64,000 nt of DNA from Rhodopseudomonas telluris. Its GTDB lineage: Bacteria > Pseudomonadota > Alphaproteobacteria > Rhizobiales > Xanthobacteraceae. The stretch lies in assembly GCF_042432815.1 (NCBI RefSeq), contig NZ_JBHLWM010000005.1, positions 496,001 through 560,000 on the forward strand. Direction: 5' to 3'. The notes beneath the pieces were generated by a model, which was not told the origin of the DNA, made no database searches, and saw only the letters and a program-made list of their open reading frames with translations. Positions 42,020-50,305 of the stretch are shown here, one piece after another. Numbering within the stretch: position 1 is the stretch's first letter; each line of letters opens with the position of its first letter. Position numbers and translations under genes: made by a program.

Positions 42020-43822
42020 TCACACCCCCGCCCCGCCGCTCTGGCTCGGCGGCGCGCCGGGCTTGAACGGCGCAACGATCATCTCGCGCGCGATCAGGGC
42101 GTCGTCGATCGACGGCAGCTGGCTCTCCAGCGGCGCGCCGAATTTCAGCACCGGAAACAGCTTCTGCGCCGGGTTGATCTCGACATTGCAGAACACCGGT
42201 CCCCTGCGCGCATAGACGTCCGCGAGCTGCGCGGCGATGTCGCCGCTGCGGCTGATGGTGACGACCGGCAGGTCCATCGCCTCGGCCACCTTGGCGAAAT
42301 CGACGAACGACAATCCGCTCGGCGCATCGACGCCGACGTAGTTGCCGTCGAGCCAGGTCTCCAGCGTCTGCTTCTGGATGCCGTGGCCGTGATTGTTGAA
42401 CAGGAACAGCCGCAGCGGCAGCCGGTGCCGCGCCAGCAGCGCCATCTCGCCGAGCGTCAGCATCAAGCCGCCGTCACCGATGATACACGTCACGCCGCCC
42501 TTGGCCTGCACGGCCGCTCCGATCGCGGCCGGCAGCGCGTAGCCCATCGCGGTGTTGTTCCAGTCCGAGATCAGCCGCTGGCCGCGCTGGATGCGGAAGC
42601 CGTTGCAGGTCCAGGTCAGATTGCCGCCGGTGTCGACATAGATCAGCTCGTCGCTCGGCGTGGCGTCGCTGAGCTTGTCGACGAAGTCGTAGGCATCGAC
42701 ATGGCCCGCATTGGCGCCGGCCGGCCCCGGCCGATCGTCCGGCAACGCGCTGCGCCAATGCGCGATCTTCGCAAGCCACTCCGCGCGCGGCGGCGCCGCC
42801 TCGAGCGCGCCGAGCAGCTTCGGCACGAAGTCATCGAGCCGCGCCGCGATGCGCGTGGCGATGCGGATGCCACGGCTGTCGAACTTGTCCATCTCGCCGC
42901 GGCTGGCATCGACCATCACGATCGTCGCCTCGCGCGCGAACGACGGCAGGATGCCGCCGGTGACGTTCTGCGACAGCCGGCTGCCGAGGCACAGAATCAA
43001 ATCGGCGTTCTGGATCGCGAAGTTGCCGAGCCGCGGCCCGTACACGCCGAACGGCCCGACGCGCAACGGATGCGCGTGCGCGATCAGATCAGTCGCCGCC
43101 CACGTCGTCAGCACCGGCATGCCGAGCCGATCGATCAACTGATCGAGCGCCGCGCCGATCCTCGGCGTCGACAGCCCGCCGCCGAGCACCAGCACGGGCC
43201 GCCTGGCCTGCGCGATCAGCGGCAGCAGCGCGGCGATCTCGGCGTCGAGATCGCTGATGGCGATCTGCGCCTCAGGCACGAACGGCGCCAACGTGTCCGG
43301 ATCGATCTCGGCGCGCTGCAGATCGTCGGGCAGATCGATCAGCACCGAACCGGGCCGGCCTTCGAAGGCAAGATAGACGGCCTTCTCCAGATGATAGCGG
43401 ATCGTCGCCGGATCGCTGATCTGCACCGCGTATTTGGTCACGGTGGCGAAGATCGACGGCACGTCGGTTTCCTGGAAGCCGAGCTGGCGGACGTCGTTCT
43501 GGCCCTTGAGCCGATGTGTCGCCACCTGGCCGGTGATCATCAGCGTCGGCACCGAGTCGTAATACGTACAGCACACGCCGGTCAGCAGATTGGTGGCGCC
43601 GGGACCGCTCGTGGTGATCGCGACACCGAGCTTGCCGGTGGCGCGCGCGTAGCCGTCGGCCGCGATCGCGGCGGCCTGCTCGTGCTGCGGGAAGATCGGC
43701 GTGACGTCGGGATGCTTCGCCGCCGAGTCGAACAGATGCACCGCGGCGCCGCCGGAGATGCCGAACACATGGGTGACGTCGCGCCGCGCGAGAAAATCGA
43801 TGACGTAGTCGGAGAGCTTCAC
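42020..43822 (-). CDS. Acetolactate-synthase-like thiamine-diphosphate enzyme of the sugar island
   Basis: A 600-residue three-domain ThDP enzyme. The N-terminal Pyr domain carries the activating Glu in PIFPQHEQAAAIAADGYARA and TTSGPGATNLLTGV. The C-terminal PP domain has CIIGDGGLMLTLGEMALLAR then FNNHGHGIQKQ (the GDG...N metal/ThDP motif). Homologues in polysaccharide loci, such as the YerE type, transfer a two-carbon unit from pyruvate to a keto-sugar, giving a branched-chain sugar. A housekeeping role in valine synthesis is unlikely because no small subunit or ilv gene is near. It is the last gene of the minus-strand sugar island. Confidence 0.85.
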   Translation of the reverse strand: MKLSDYVIDFLARRDVTHVFGISGGAAVHLFDSAAKHPDVTPIFPQHEQAAAIAADGYARATGKLGVAITTSGPGATNLLTGVCCTYYDSVPTLMITGQVATHRLKGQNDVRQLGFQETDVPSIFATVTKYAVQISDPATIRYHLEKAVYLAFEGRPGSVLIDLPDDLQRAEIDPDTLAPFVPEAQIAISDLDAEIAALLPLIAQARRPVLVLGGGLSTPRIGAALDQLIDRLGMPVLTTWAATDLIAHAHPLRVGPFGVYGPRLGNFAIQNADLILCLGSRLSQNVTGGILPSFAREATIVMVDASRGEMDKFDSRGIRIATRIAARLDDFVPKLLGALEAAPPRAEWLAKIAHWRSALPDDRPGPAGANAGHVDAYDFVDKLSDATPSDELIYVDTGGNLTWTCNGFRIQRGQRLISDWNNTAMGYALPAAIGAAVQAKGGVTCIIGDGGLMLTLGEMALLARHRLPLRLFLFNNHGHGIQKQTLETWLDGNYVGVDAPSGLSFVDFAKVAEAMDLPVVTISRSGDIAAQLADVYARRGPVFCNVEINPAQKLFPVLKFGAPLESQLPSIDDALIAREMIVAPFKPGAPPSQSGGAGV

Positions 43823-43850
43823 GCGAACCTCCTGGCGCAGACGGCGACGT

Positions 43851-44657
43851 TCAATTGCCGTGCCGCCGCAGCTTGTAGATGTTGGGATCGGCCGCCAGCC
43901 GCGCAGTCAGCGCCGCACCGCCATCGCGCCAGCTATCGTGCACGACCGAGAAATTGCGGCCGCCGGTGGCGGCGCGGCCGGCCGCGAAAGCCCATTCGAT
44001 GCAGCCGAAGATGTCCTCGATCGTCGTGCCCTGCTGGCCGCTGTCGAGAAACTCCAGCGTGCGGCGCAGATTGATGCCGGCGTCATCGCCGGCCTCGACG
44101 GTCTGGCGATGGATCTTGGTATTGACCCAGCCGGTGCCGACCGCGATCGCGTGCACGTCGGCATACTCATCGTCGAGCAGCTCGCACAGCTTCACCAGCA
44201 TCACCTTGCCGAGGCAGTAGGCCGAGTAGTTGCGGAACGGCCCGTTGATGCCGCCGCCGACCAGGAACGCGACCTTGGCGGCCGACGACTGATCGCGATG
44301 CGGATACAGCGCATGCAGCAGCCGCATCTGCGCGACGGAGTTCAGCGACAGCGACGCGGCCCACTCGTCGAAATCACGGCCGAAAAAATCGCCGATCGGC
44401 GACAGCTGCCCGGCGGCGCTGATCAGCCGCTCCCACGGATTGCCGAACGCCGCGATCTGCGCCGCCGCGCTGCGGACGCTCGCGGCATCGGTCAGGTCGC
44501 AAGGCACCAGATGAATGCCGGCATCGGCCTTCAGCTCGGCGAGATTGTCGCTCGACCGATAGGTGCCGATCACCTCAACGCCCTGCGCGCGATAGAGCTG
44601 CGCCAGCTTGACGCCGATGTCGCTGGAGATCGCCGCGATGATCACGCTGCCCGGCAT
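43851..44657 (-). CDS. Short-chain dehydrogenase/reductase
   Basis: A 268-residue Rossmann-fold protein with the catalytic YCLGK (YxxxK) in FRNYSAYCLGKVMLVKLCEL, preceded by LSLNSVAQMRLLHALYPH. The usual TGxxxGIG cofactor motif is altered (VIIAAISSDIGVKLAQL). The AVGTGWVNTKIH segment corresponds to the PG motif loop. It probably oxidises or reduces a sugar nucleotide or branched-sugar intermediate. It ends 28 bp before the thiamine enzyme and abuts the nucleotidyltransferase gene. Confidence 0.82.
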   Translation of the reverse strand: MPGSVIIAAISSDIGVKLAQLYRAQGVEVIGTYRSSDNLAELKADAGIHLVPCDLTDAASVRSAAAQIAAFGNPWERLISAAGQLSPIGDFFGRDFDEWAASLSLNSVAQMRLLHALYPHRDQSSAAKVAFLVGGGINGPFRNYSAYCLGKVMLVKLCELLDDEYADVHAIAVGTGWVNTKIHRQTVEAGDDAGINLRRTLEFLDSGQQGTTIEDIFGCIEWAFAAGRAATGGRNFSVVHDSWRDGGAALTARLAADPNIYKLRRHGN

Positions 44658-45584
44658 CTAGCGCGCTCCGTCGTTGCTGTAAGTCTTCGCCGCGGCCTGC
44701 GCGAAGGCTTTGGCGAGGGCATTATCGTTGTCGGTCATCAGACCGAACCAGGGATCGTTAGCTTCCGTCATTGCGAGCGAAGCGAAGCAATCGAGAGTCC
44801 CCTGCATCGGGCTGGATTGCTTCGTCGGCAGCGCCTCCTCGCAATGACGGGGAGAGGCTGCAAACCGGGTCGCCGCCAGCGGATAGTCGAGCTGCGCCAG
44901 CGCCAGGCTCGATGGATTGCCGATGTCGCGGTGATAGCTACCGTTATGGAACGAGCCGATCCGGCCCATGAACGCCGGCAGCACCTCGGTCGAAAAGTCG
45001 ACGATCGGCTTGCCGAGCGCCGCGATGAACGCGATCACCTCGGGCTCGACGAGATACACCGCCGCATTGGCGAGGTTGCCTTTTGGATGCTGCGGCTTCT
45101 CGTCCATCTCCAGCACGCGGCCTTGCGCATCGAGCGAAAGGATGCCGCAGCTCTGCGGATGATCGGTGACGAAGCTCATCATCGTCATCGCGCAGTCGCC
45201 CGGTCGCGCCGCGTGGGCGGCGAGGAAAGCGCGTGGATCGAACAGGCTGAGATTGTCCGCATGCGCGAACAGCGTCGGTCGCTCGGCGAAACGCTCGCGG
45301 TGCCGCCGCAGCGTGCCGGCGGTGCCGAGCAGCGTTTCTTCCGGCGCGAGGATGACGCGGTCGGCCCACGGGCTGCGGCGGATGTAGTCGCTGACCAGGT
45401 CGGCGTGGTGATGCAGATTGACGACGATCTCGCTGAAGCCGGCGTCGTACAGCATCTCCAGCCACAGCCCGAGCAGCGGCCGGCCGGCGATCGGCATCAG
45501 GCATTTCGGCAGCACGTCGGTGAGCGGCGCCAGCCGCGTGCCGAGCCCCGCCGCGACCAGCAGCGCCTTGGCGGGCGCGCTCAC
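44658..45584 (-). CDS. Sugar-1-phosphate nucleotidyltransferase with an embedded repeat
   Basis: The protein is 308 residues. The N-terminal KALLVAAGLGTRLAPLTDVLPKCLMPI has the GxGTRLxPxTxxxPK nucleotide-binding signature of the NTP-transferase family (RmlA, HddC, RfbF). EKPQHPKGNLANAAVY is the acceptor-sugar region. Residues about 245-273 (for example RHCEEALPTKQSS and DCFASLAMTEA) are the translation of a dispersed palindromic repeat (44766-44852) inserted in frame. It overlaps the downstream kinase gene's stop by four bases. The likely product is an NDP-sugar donor, perhaps NDP-heptose. Confidence 0.88.
   Translation of the reverse strand: MSAPAKALLVAAGLGTRLAPLTDVLPKCLMPIAGRPLLGLWLEMLYDAGFSEIVVNLHHHADLVSDYIRRSPWADRVILAPEETLLGTAGTLRRHRERFAERPTLFAHADNLSLFDPRAFLAAHAARPGDCAMTMMSFVTDHPQSCGILSLDAQGRVLEMDEKPQHPKGNLANAAVYLVEPEVIAFIAALGKPIVDFSTEVLPAFMGRIGSFHNGSYHRDIGNPSSLALAQLDYPLAATRFAASPRHCEEALPTKQSSPMQGTLDCFASLAMTEANDPWFGLMTDNDNALAKAFAQAAAKTYSNDGAR
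44766..44852. repeat. Dispersed palindromic repeat inserted in a coding sequence
   Basis: The unit starts CCGTCATTGCGAGCGAAGCG and ends CTCGCAATGACGGGG, so its ends are inverted repeats. A second copy is intergenic at 48156-48243. Here it lies inside the nucleotidyltransferase gene without breaking the frame, adding about 29 residues. Confidence 0.8.
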
Positions 45585-47062
45585 GCGTCGAGCTCCTTGA
45601 TGATGTCGGCGGTGGTCACCGGGATGTTGCCGATGCGGCCGACCTGGCAGGCGGCGGCGATCGACGCCAGATACGCGCTGCGCCAGATGTCGCTGCCGAC
45701 CGCGAGCGCCAGCGCCGCGCAGACGAAGAACGAGTCGCCGGCGCCGGCGGCATCCTTCGGCGCCGTGTTGAACGCCGGCAGACGATCAGTGAGCACCGAG
45801 CCGCGGCCGGCGGCGGCATGCACCAGAAGTCCTTCGGCGGCGAGCGTGAGGATGACGTTCTTGGCCTTCGCCTTCTGCCGCAACGCCTCGACCAGCACGA
45901 CGAGGCCGGAGTCGAAATCGCGCAGCGCCAGCCGCGCCTCGCGCTCGGTCGGCTTGATCAGCAGCATGTTCCTGAAGCGCGAAATGTCGCCGACCTGCGA
46001 CGACGACTGGCTGTCGGCGACCATCGGGATCGACCGCTCGCGGCACAGCGCGCTGATCGCCTCGACCAGCTTGGTCGGCAGGCAGCCATAGTTGAAATCG
46101 GAGAACACCACGAGGTCGGTCGTCGCCAGCCTGTCGCGCACCGCCGCCAGCATCGTTTCCTGCAGGTCGGCGTCGATATCGTGCTGCTTGAGATGGCTGA
46201 CGCGCAGCAGCGTCTTGTTGCCGGCTCGGAAGCGCTGCTTGTTGGTGGTCGGCCGGCTTTCGTCGGTGAGGATGGTGGCGTCGACCTGATAGGAGGCCAG
46301 CCGCTCGCGCGCCAGATCGGCCATCGCATCCTTGCCGCCGACGGTGAGCAGATCGACCTTGCAACCCATGCCGGCGGCGTGGCCGGCGACGATGCCGGCG
46401 CCGCCGACGAACAATTCGCGCAGCACCGGCGTGACCACGATGGTCGGATCCTCCTGCGACATGCCGAGCGGATCGCAGGCGATGTACTCGTCCATGATCA
46501 GATCGCCGAGCACCAGCACGCGCAGCGCCGGAAACTGCCCGAGGATCGCCTTGAGATCGGCGAAGCCGAAGCGATGGCGGCGCGGATAGTCGAGCGGCTT
46601 GAAGATCGACGTCGGATTGAACTCGCGAAACTCGCGCCGGATCAAATCGAGCGACGAGAACGCCACCTCGCCGGACGAGAACAGCAGCCGGCCGCCGTAA
46701 CCATCCAGCACCGGCTTCTCCGGATTGTCGACCCCTTCGTGTTCCTTGCCCTTCACCACCACGGCCGGCTTCAGCGCGGCGATGAAATCTTCCGGCCTGT
46801 CGTCGAGCAGGAATGCGTGGTTGACGAAGCCGATCGCGTTGACGCCTTCGAGCCGCAGATCCTTCGGCAGCATCCAGTCATAGCCGGGATCGGCCGCGAC
46901 GCCGACGACGAGGAAATCGCCGCACTCCGCGGCGAACTTCAAGAGACGCAGATGGCCCGGATGCACGATGTTGAAATTGCCGGAGACGAACACGATGGCG
47001 CGGTCCGGCCCGGCTTCGGCCCGGATGCGCTGCAGCGTGGTTTCTGTCTCGGGATGCAGCAT
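45581..47062 (-). CDS. Bifunctional nucleotidyltransferase-PfkB kinase (HldE-like, reversed domain order)
   Basis: A 493-residue fusion. The N-terminal cytidylyltransferase-like domain has AIVFVSGNFNIVHPGHLRLL with the HxGH motif at residues 34-37. The C-terminal PfkB sugar-kinase domain has LGDLIMDEYIACDP at its start and the DAAGAGDSFF motif (GAGD at 440-443). In E. coli HldE the kinase comes first and the nucleotidyltransferase second. HldE phosphorylates heptose-7-P and adenylylates heptose-1-P. With a GmhA-like isomerase in the same island, a heptose-type precursor is likely. The ATG at 47062 is chosen because the upstream frame lies in the next gene. Five bases separate it from the dehydrogenase stop. 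Confidence 0.87.
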   Translation of the reverse strand: MLHPETETTLQRIRAEAGPDRAIVFVSGNFNIVHPGHLRLLKFAAECGDFLVVGVAADPGYDWMLPKDLRLEGVNAIGFVNHAFLLDDRPEDFIAALKPAVVVKGKEHEGVDNPEKPVLDGYGGRLLFSSGEVAFSSLDLIRREFREFNPTSIFKPLDYPRRHRFGFADLKAILGQFPALRVLVLGDLIMDEYIACDPLGMSQEDPTIVVTPVLRELFVGGAGIVAGHAAGMGCKVDLLTVGGKDAMADLARERLASYQVDATILTDESRPTTNKQRFRAGNKTLLRVSHLKQHDIDADLQETMLAAVRDRLATTDLVVFSDFNYGCLPTKLVEAISALCRERSIPMVADSQSSSQVGDISRFRNMLLIKPTEREARLALRDFDSGLVVLVEALRQKAKAKNVILTLAAEGLLVHAAAGRGSVLTDRLPAFNTAPKDAAGAGDSFFVCAALALAVGSDIWRSAYLASIAAACQVGRIGNIPVTTADIIKELDA

Positions 47063-47067
47063 CGCGG

Positions 47068-48123
47068 TCACCCCAGCGTCGGATCGATTTCGATCAGCGG
47101 CCGCACGCTGCGGCGGTGCTCGAGATCGTCGAGTGCGGCGTTGATCTCCGTGAGCGCGTAGCGGCGCGTGAACATCGACGCCAGCGGCAGCTTGCCGTCG
47201 CGATACAGTCCCGCCAGCAGCTCGATGTCGTGGCCCGGACGGCTGTCGCCGCCCCAGGTGCCGAGGATACGCTTGCCGCAGATCAGCTCGAACGGATCGA
47301 GCGCGATCTTCTCGTCGCTCTTGGGATGCGACGCGAACACGCACAGCCCGCCGAACCGCCGCGTGGCGTCGAACGCCTGCTCGATCACCCGCGTCAGGCC
47401 GGCGGACTCGATCGCGAAGTCGACGCCGAGGCCGCCGGTGAGCGCGCGGATCTCCTCGACCGGATTGCTGCGCGAGGCGTCGATCACCGCGGTGGCGCCG
47501 AGCTCGCGCGCCATTTCCAGCTTGGCCGGCTCGACATCGACGGCGATCAGCTGCTTGCAGCTGAACAGCTTGCAGGCCATCAGCGCCGACAGCCCGATGC
47601 CGCCGAGGCCGAACACCGCAAGCGTCGATCCCGGCGGCGGCTTGGCAATGTTGATGACGATGCCGGCGCCGACCGGCAGCGCGCAGCCGAACAGCGCCGC
47701 GACGTCCATGGGCACGCCCGGCGGCAGCGGCGTCACGCGGTTTTCCGCGACGACCGCGTATTCGTTGAAGGTCGTCACCGCGCCGGCATTGATATAGCCG
47801 TTGCGGCCCTTGTAGCGGATGCCCTGCGCGTCGGCGCCCGCGCCCTTGATCCAGCCGAGGATGACGCGATCACCCGGCCGCACCTTGGCGACGCCCTCGC
47901 CGATCTCGACGACCACGCCGGAGCCCTCGTGGCCGAGCATATGCGGCAGATAGCGATCGGGCCCGCGGCCGCCGCGCGCTTCCATCACCTGGCTGTGGCA
48001 GACGCCGGAGTAAGCGAGCTTCACCAGCACCTGCCCGGCCGCCAGCGCCGGCGCCTCGACGGTTTCGATCGACAGCGGCTGATTGAGCTCGTGCAGCACG
48101 GCGGCGCGGAAGGTCACGGACAT
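47068..48123 (-). CDS. Zinc-dependent alcohol dehydrogenase-family protein
   Basis: A 351-residue medium-chain dehydrogenase/reductase starting MSVTFRAAVLHELNQPLSIE. It has catalytic-zinc ligands in YSGVCHSQV and MLGHEGSGVVVEIGEGV and the Rossmann motif AVFGLGGIGLSALMACK. The four-Cys structural zinc loop is absent; that segment reads GWIKGAGADAQGIRYKGRNG instead. It likely oxidises or reduces a sugar alcohol or acyl-sugar intermediate. It begins 144 bp after the E1 beta gene; that gap holds a repeat. Confidence 0.88.
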   Translation of the reverse strand: MSVTFRAAVLHELNQPLSIETVEAPALAAGQVLVKLAYSGVCHSQVMEARGGRGPDRYLPHMLGHEGSGVVVEIGEGVAKVRPGDRVILGWIKGAGADAQGIRYKGRNGYINAGAVTTFNEYAVVAENRVTPLPPGVPMDVAALFGCALPVGAGIVINIAKPPPGSTLAVFGLGGIGLSALMACKLFSCKQLIAVDVEPAKLEMARELGATAVIDASRSNPVEEIRALTGGLGVDFAIESAGLTRVIEQAFDATRRFGGLCVFASHPKSDEKIALDPFELICGKRILGTWGGDSRPGHDIELLAGLYRDGKLPLASMFTRRYALTEINAALDDLEHRRSVRPLIEIDPTLG

Positions 48124-48155
48124 GACGGGCTCCGCAGGTTCGAGTCCTGCCCTCT

Positions 48156-48243
48156 CCCCGTCATTGCGAGCGAAGCGAAGCAATCCAGCGCTCCGTGCTC
48201 GGAGCTGGATTGCTTCGTCGCTACGCTCCTCGCAATGACGGGG
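48156..48243. repeat. Dispersed palindromic repeat, intergenic copy
   Basis: Nearly the same unit as at 44766-44852: CCCCGTCATTGCGAG at the left end and CTCGCAATGACGGGG at the right end, with TGGATTGCTTCGTCG inside. It separates the E1 beta and alcohol dehydrogenase genes. Confidence 0.8.
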
Positions 48244-48267
48244 TGAGATTGTGCCATCATCGCGCCC

Positions 48268-49320
48268 TCAGAACGGCCCGGAGAACCAGGTGCCCGGCAC
48301 GTCGTGCGGGAATGTGCGCTGGGCGATCAGCGACGCGGTCTCGACCTCGCGGCCGAGCATGCGGCCGACGGCGTCGGCGATGTGTTCGGCGCGGACGTGA
48401 TAGTTCTTGGTCAGTGCCGGGCTGGTCGCCTCCGGAACGTCCGGCGCGGCGAGGCGTTGCGGCGCGGCCTTCAGGCTGGCGAAATGATCGGTCGCCATCC
48501 GCGCCACGATCTCGCCTGCGACGCCGCCGGTGAGATGCCCCGGGTCGAGCGCCAGCAGCCGGCCGGTCTTCTGCACCGAGGCAATCACGGTGGGCCAGTC
48601 GAGCGGCCGGATGCTGCGCAGATCGATCAGCTCGCAGGCGATGCCCTGCGCGGCGAGATGATCGGCCGCGTGCAGCGCCTCGACCGTCATGTAGCTCATC
48701 GCCACGATCGTCACCGCGTCGCCGCTGCGGACCACGCGCGCTTTGCCGAGCGGCTCGCGGACGTCGCCGGCGGGCACGTCACCCTGCATGTTGTGCAGCC
48801 AGCGATGCTCGAGGAAGATCACCGGATCGTCGTCGAAGATCGACCCGAGCAGCAGCGTCTTGGCGTCCGCGGCCGTGGTCGGCATTACTACTTTAAGGCC
48901 GGGAATGTGGGCGAACCAGGATTGCAGGCTCTGCGAATGTGTAGGCCCCTGGCCCCAGCCGCGGCCGATGATCATCCGGATGGTGATCGGCACGCCGCGC
49001 CGGCCGCCGAACATGAAGCGCCACTTGGCGGCGTTGTTGACGAGCTGATCGAGCGACAGCAGCGCGAAGTCGAGCCGCTGATGCGTCAGCACCGGCCGCA
49101 TCCCGTTCAGCGCCGCGCCGATCGCAAAGCCGGTCATCGCCGCTTCCGAGGTCGGCATGTCGAACACGCGGTCGGAGCCGAACTGCTTGTGCAGATCCAG
49201 CGTAGTGCCGAACACGCCCTTGGGATCGTCGGTGCCGAGCCCGAAGCAGATCACGCCGGGATCGGCGGCGAGCGCGGTGGCGAGCCCATCCCGGATCGCG
49301 GCGGCGAAGCTGGTTGCCAT
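48268..49320 (-). CDS. E1 beta subunit-like protein of the 2-oxoacid dehydrogenase type
   Basis: A 350-residue transketolase-like protein starting MATSFAAAIRDGLATALAAD. It has MPTSEAAMTGFAIGAALNGMRPV (in part) in the ThDP pyrimidine-binding domain, ending with a transketolase C domain (AVTIVAMSYMTVEALHAADH). Its alpha partner is encoded ten bases upstream. No E2 or E3 gene is present, so it is not a normal pyruvate or branched-chain dehydrogenase. Similar pairs occur in sugar biosynthesis; the avilamycin AviB1/AviB2 pair is thought to add a two-carbon branch to a sugar. Confidence 0.85.
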   Translation of the reverse strand: MATSFAAAIRDGLATALAADPGVICFGLGTDDPKGVFGTTLDLHKQFGSDRVFDMPTSEAAMTGFAIGAALNGMRPVLTHQRLDFALLSLDQLVNNAAKWRFMFGGRRGVPITIRMIIGRGWGQGPTHSQSLQSWFAHIPGLKVVMPTTAADAKTLLLGSIFDDDPVIFLEHRWLHNMQGDVPAGDVREPLGKARVVRSGDAVTIVAMSYMTVEALHAADHLAAQGIACELIDLRSIRPLDWPTVIASVQKTGRLLALDPGHLTGGVAGEIVARMATDHFASLKAAPQRLAAPDVPEATSPALTKNYHVRAEHIADAVGRMLGREVETASLIAQRTFPHDVPGTWFSGPF

Positions 49321-49330
49321 CGCGCCCTCC

Positions 49331-50305
49331 TCAGCCCGCCGCCGCATAGACGTCGGCGAAGGCGTCTTCGGCCGGCGGGAACGGCGAGGCTTCGGCGAAG
49401 GCGAACGCCTCGGCGATTTCGGCGTCGATCGTCGCCTGCATCGCCGCGACATCGGCGTCGCCGATCACGCCCTCGGCGATCAGCGCGCGCTGCAGCGCCG
49501 GCACCGGATCGCGCAGCTTCCACGCGTCGTATTCGGCGACACTGCGATAGCCGATGTCGTTGTCGTAGTTCGGCCCGCAATGTTCGCGCCAGCGATAGGT
49601 CTCGAATTCGTAGAACCGCGGTCCCTCGCCGGCCCGGATTGCCGCAACGCCCTCGCTCAGCGCGGCATACACCGCGCGCGCGTCGTTGCCGTCGCCATGA
49701 TGGGTGGTCAGGCCGAACCCGGCGACGAGTTCATAGAGCTTGCGGCCCGGCGGCTGTCGCACGCCGAGCGGCGAATACACCGAGTAGCCGTTGTTCTCGC
49801 ACAGGAACAGCACCGGCAGCTGCTTCACGACGGCGAAGTTCACCGACTCGAAGAACACGCCGGTTTCCGGCACCGCGTCGCCGAGGAACACGCAGGCGAT
49901 CTGCCCGGTGTTGTTCAGCTTCATCGGATAGGACAGACCGACGCCGACTGGCACGGTGCCGCCGACGATCGCGGTCGAGCCCATGAAGCCGACGCTCTCG
50001 TCGATCAGATGCATCGAGCCGCCCTTGCCGCGGGCGCAGCCGGTGACCTTGCCGTAGATCTCGGCGATCATCGCCTTCAGCGATCCGCCTTTGGCCAGAT
50101 AGTGCGCGTGGGCGCGATGGCCGCTGACGGCCAGATCGGTCTTTTCAAGCACCACGCCGGCGGCGGCCGCGACGGCCTCCTGTCCGACCGACAGATGCGT
50201 CGGGCAGCGCATTTTCTGCTCGCCGTAGCGCGCCGCGATGGTCTCCTCCACGCTGCGGATCCGCAGCATGTCGAACAGCAGGCGGCGCGACGTCTCGGCC
50301 GTCAT
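49331..50305 (-). CDS. E1 alpha subunit-like ThDP enzyme
   Basis: A 324-residue protein starting MTAETSRRLLFDMLRIRSVE. Typical E1 alpha segments are CPTHLSVGQEAVAAAAG, GKGGSMHLIDESVGFMGST and the ThDP site CVFLGDAVPETGVFFE with ENNGYSVYSPLG. The GDG of the ThDP motif is GDA here. Its ATG overlaps the upstream methyltransferase stop (ATGA). With the downstream beta subunit it should form an alpha2beta2 carboligase or decarboxylase acting on a sugar intermediate; the donor may be pyruvate or another 2-oxoacid. Confidence 0.86.
   Translation of the reverse strand: MTAETSRRLLFDMLRIRSVEETIAARYGEQKMRCPTHLSVGQEAVAAAAGVVLEKTDLAVSGHRAHAHYLAKGGSLKAMIAEIYGKVTGCARGKGGSMHLIDESVGFMGSTAIVGGTVPVGVGLSYPMKLNNTGQIACVFLGDAVPETGVFFESVNFAVVKQLPVLFLCENNGYSVYSPLGVRQPPGRKLYELVAGFGLTTHHGDGNDARAVYAALSEGVAAIRAGEGPRFYEFETYRWREHCGPNYDNDIGYRSVAEYDAWKLRDPVPALQRALIAEGVIGDADVAAMQATIDAEIAEAFAFAEASPFPPAEDAFADVYAAAG

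Noticed and set aside
43860..46091. Open frame of 743 codons on the plus strand across the sugar genes
   Set aside because: It runs antisense to three well-supported genes and through the repeat at 44766. Composition is that of a GC-rich shadow frame.
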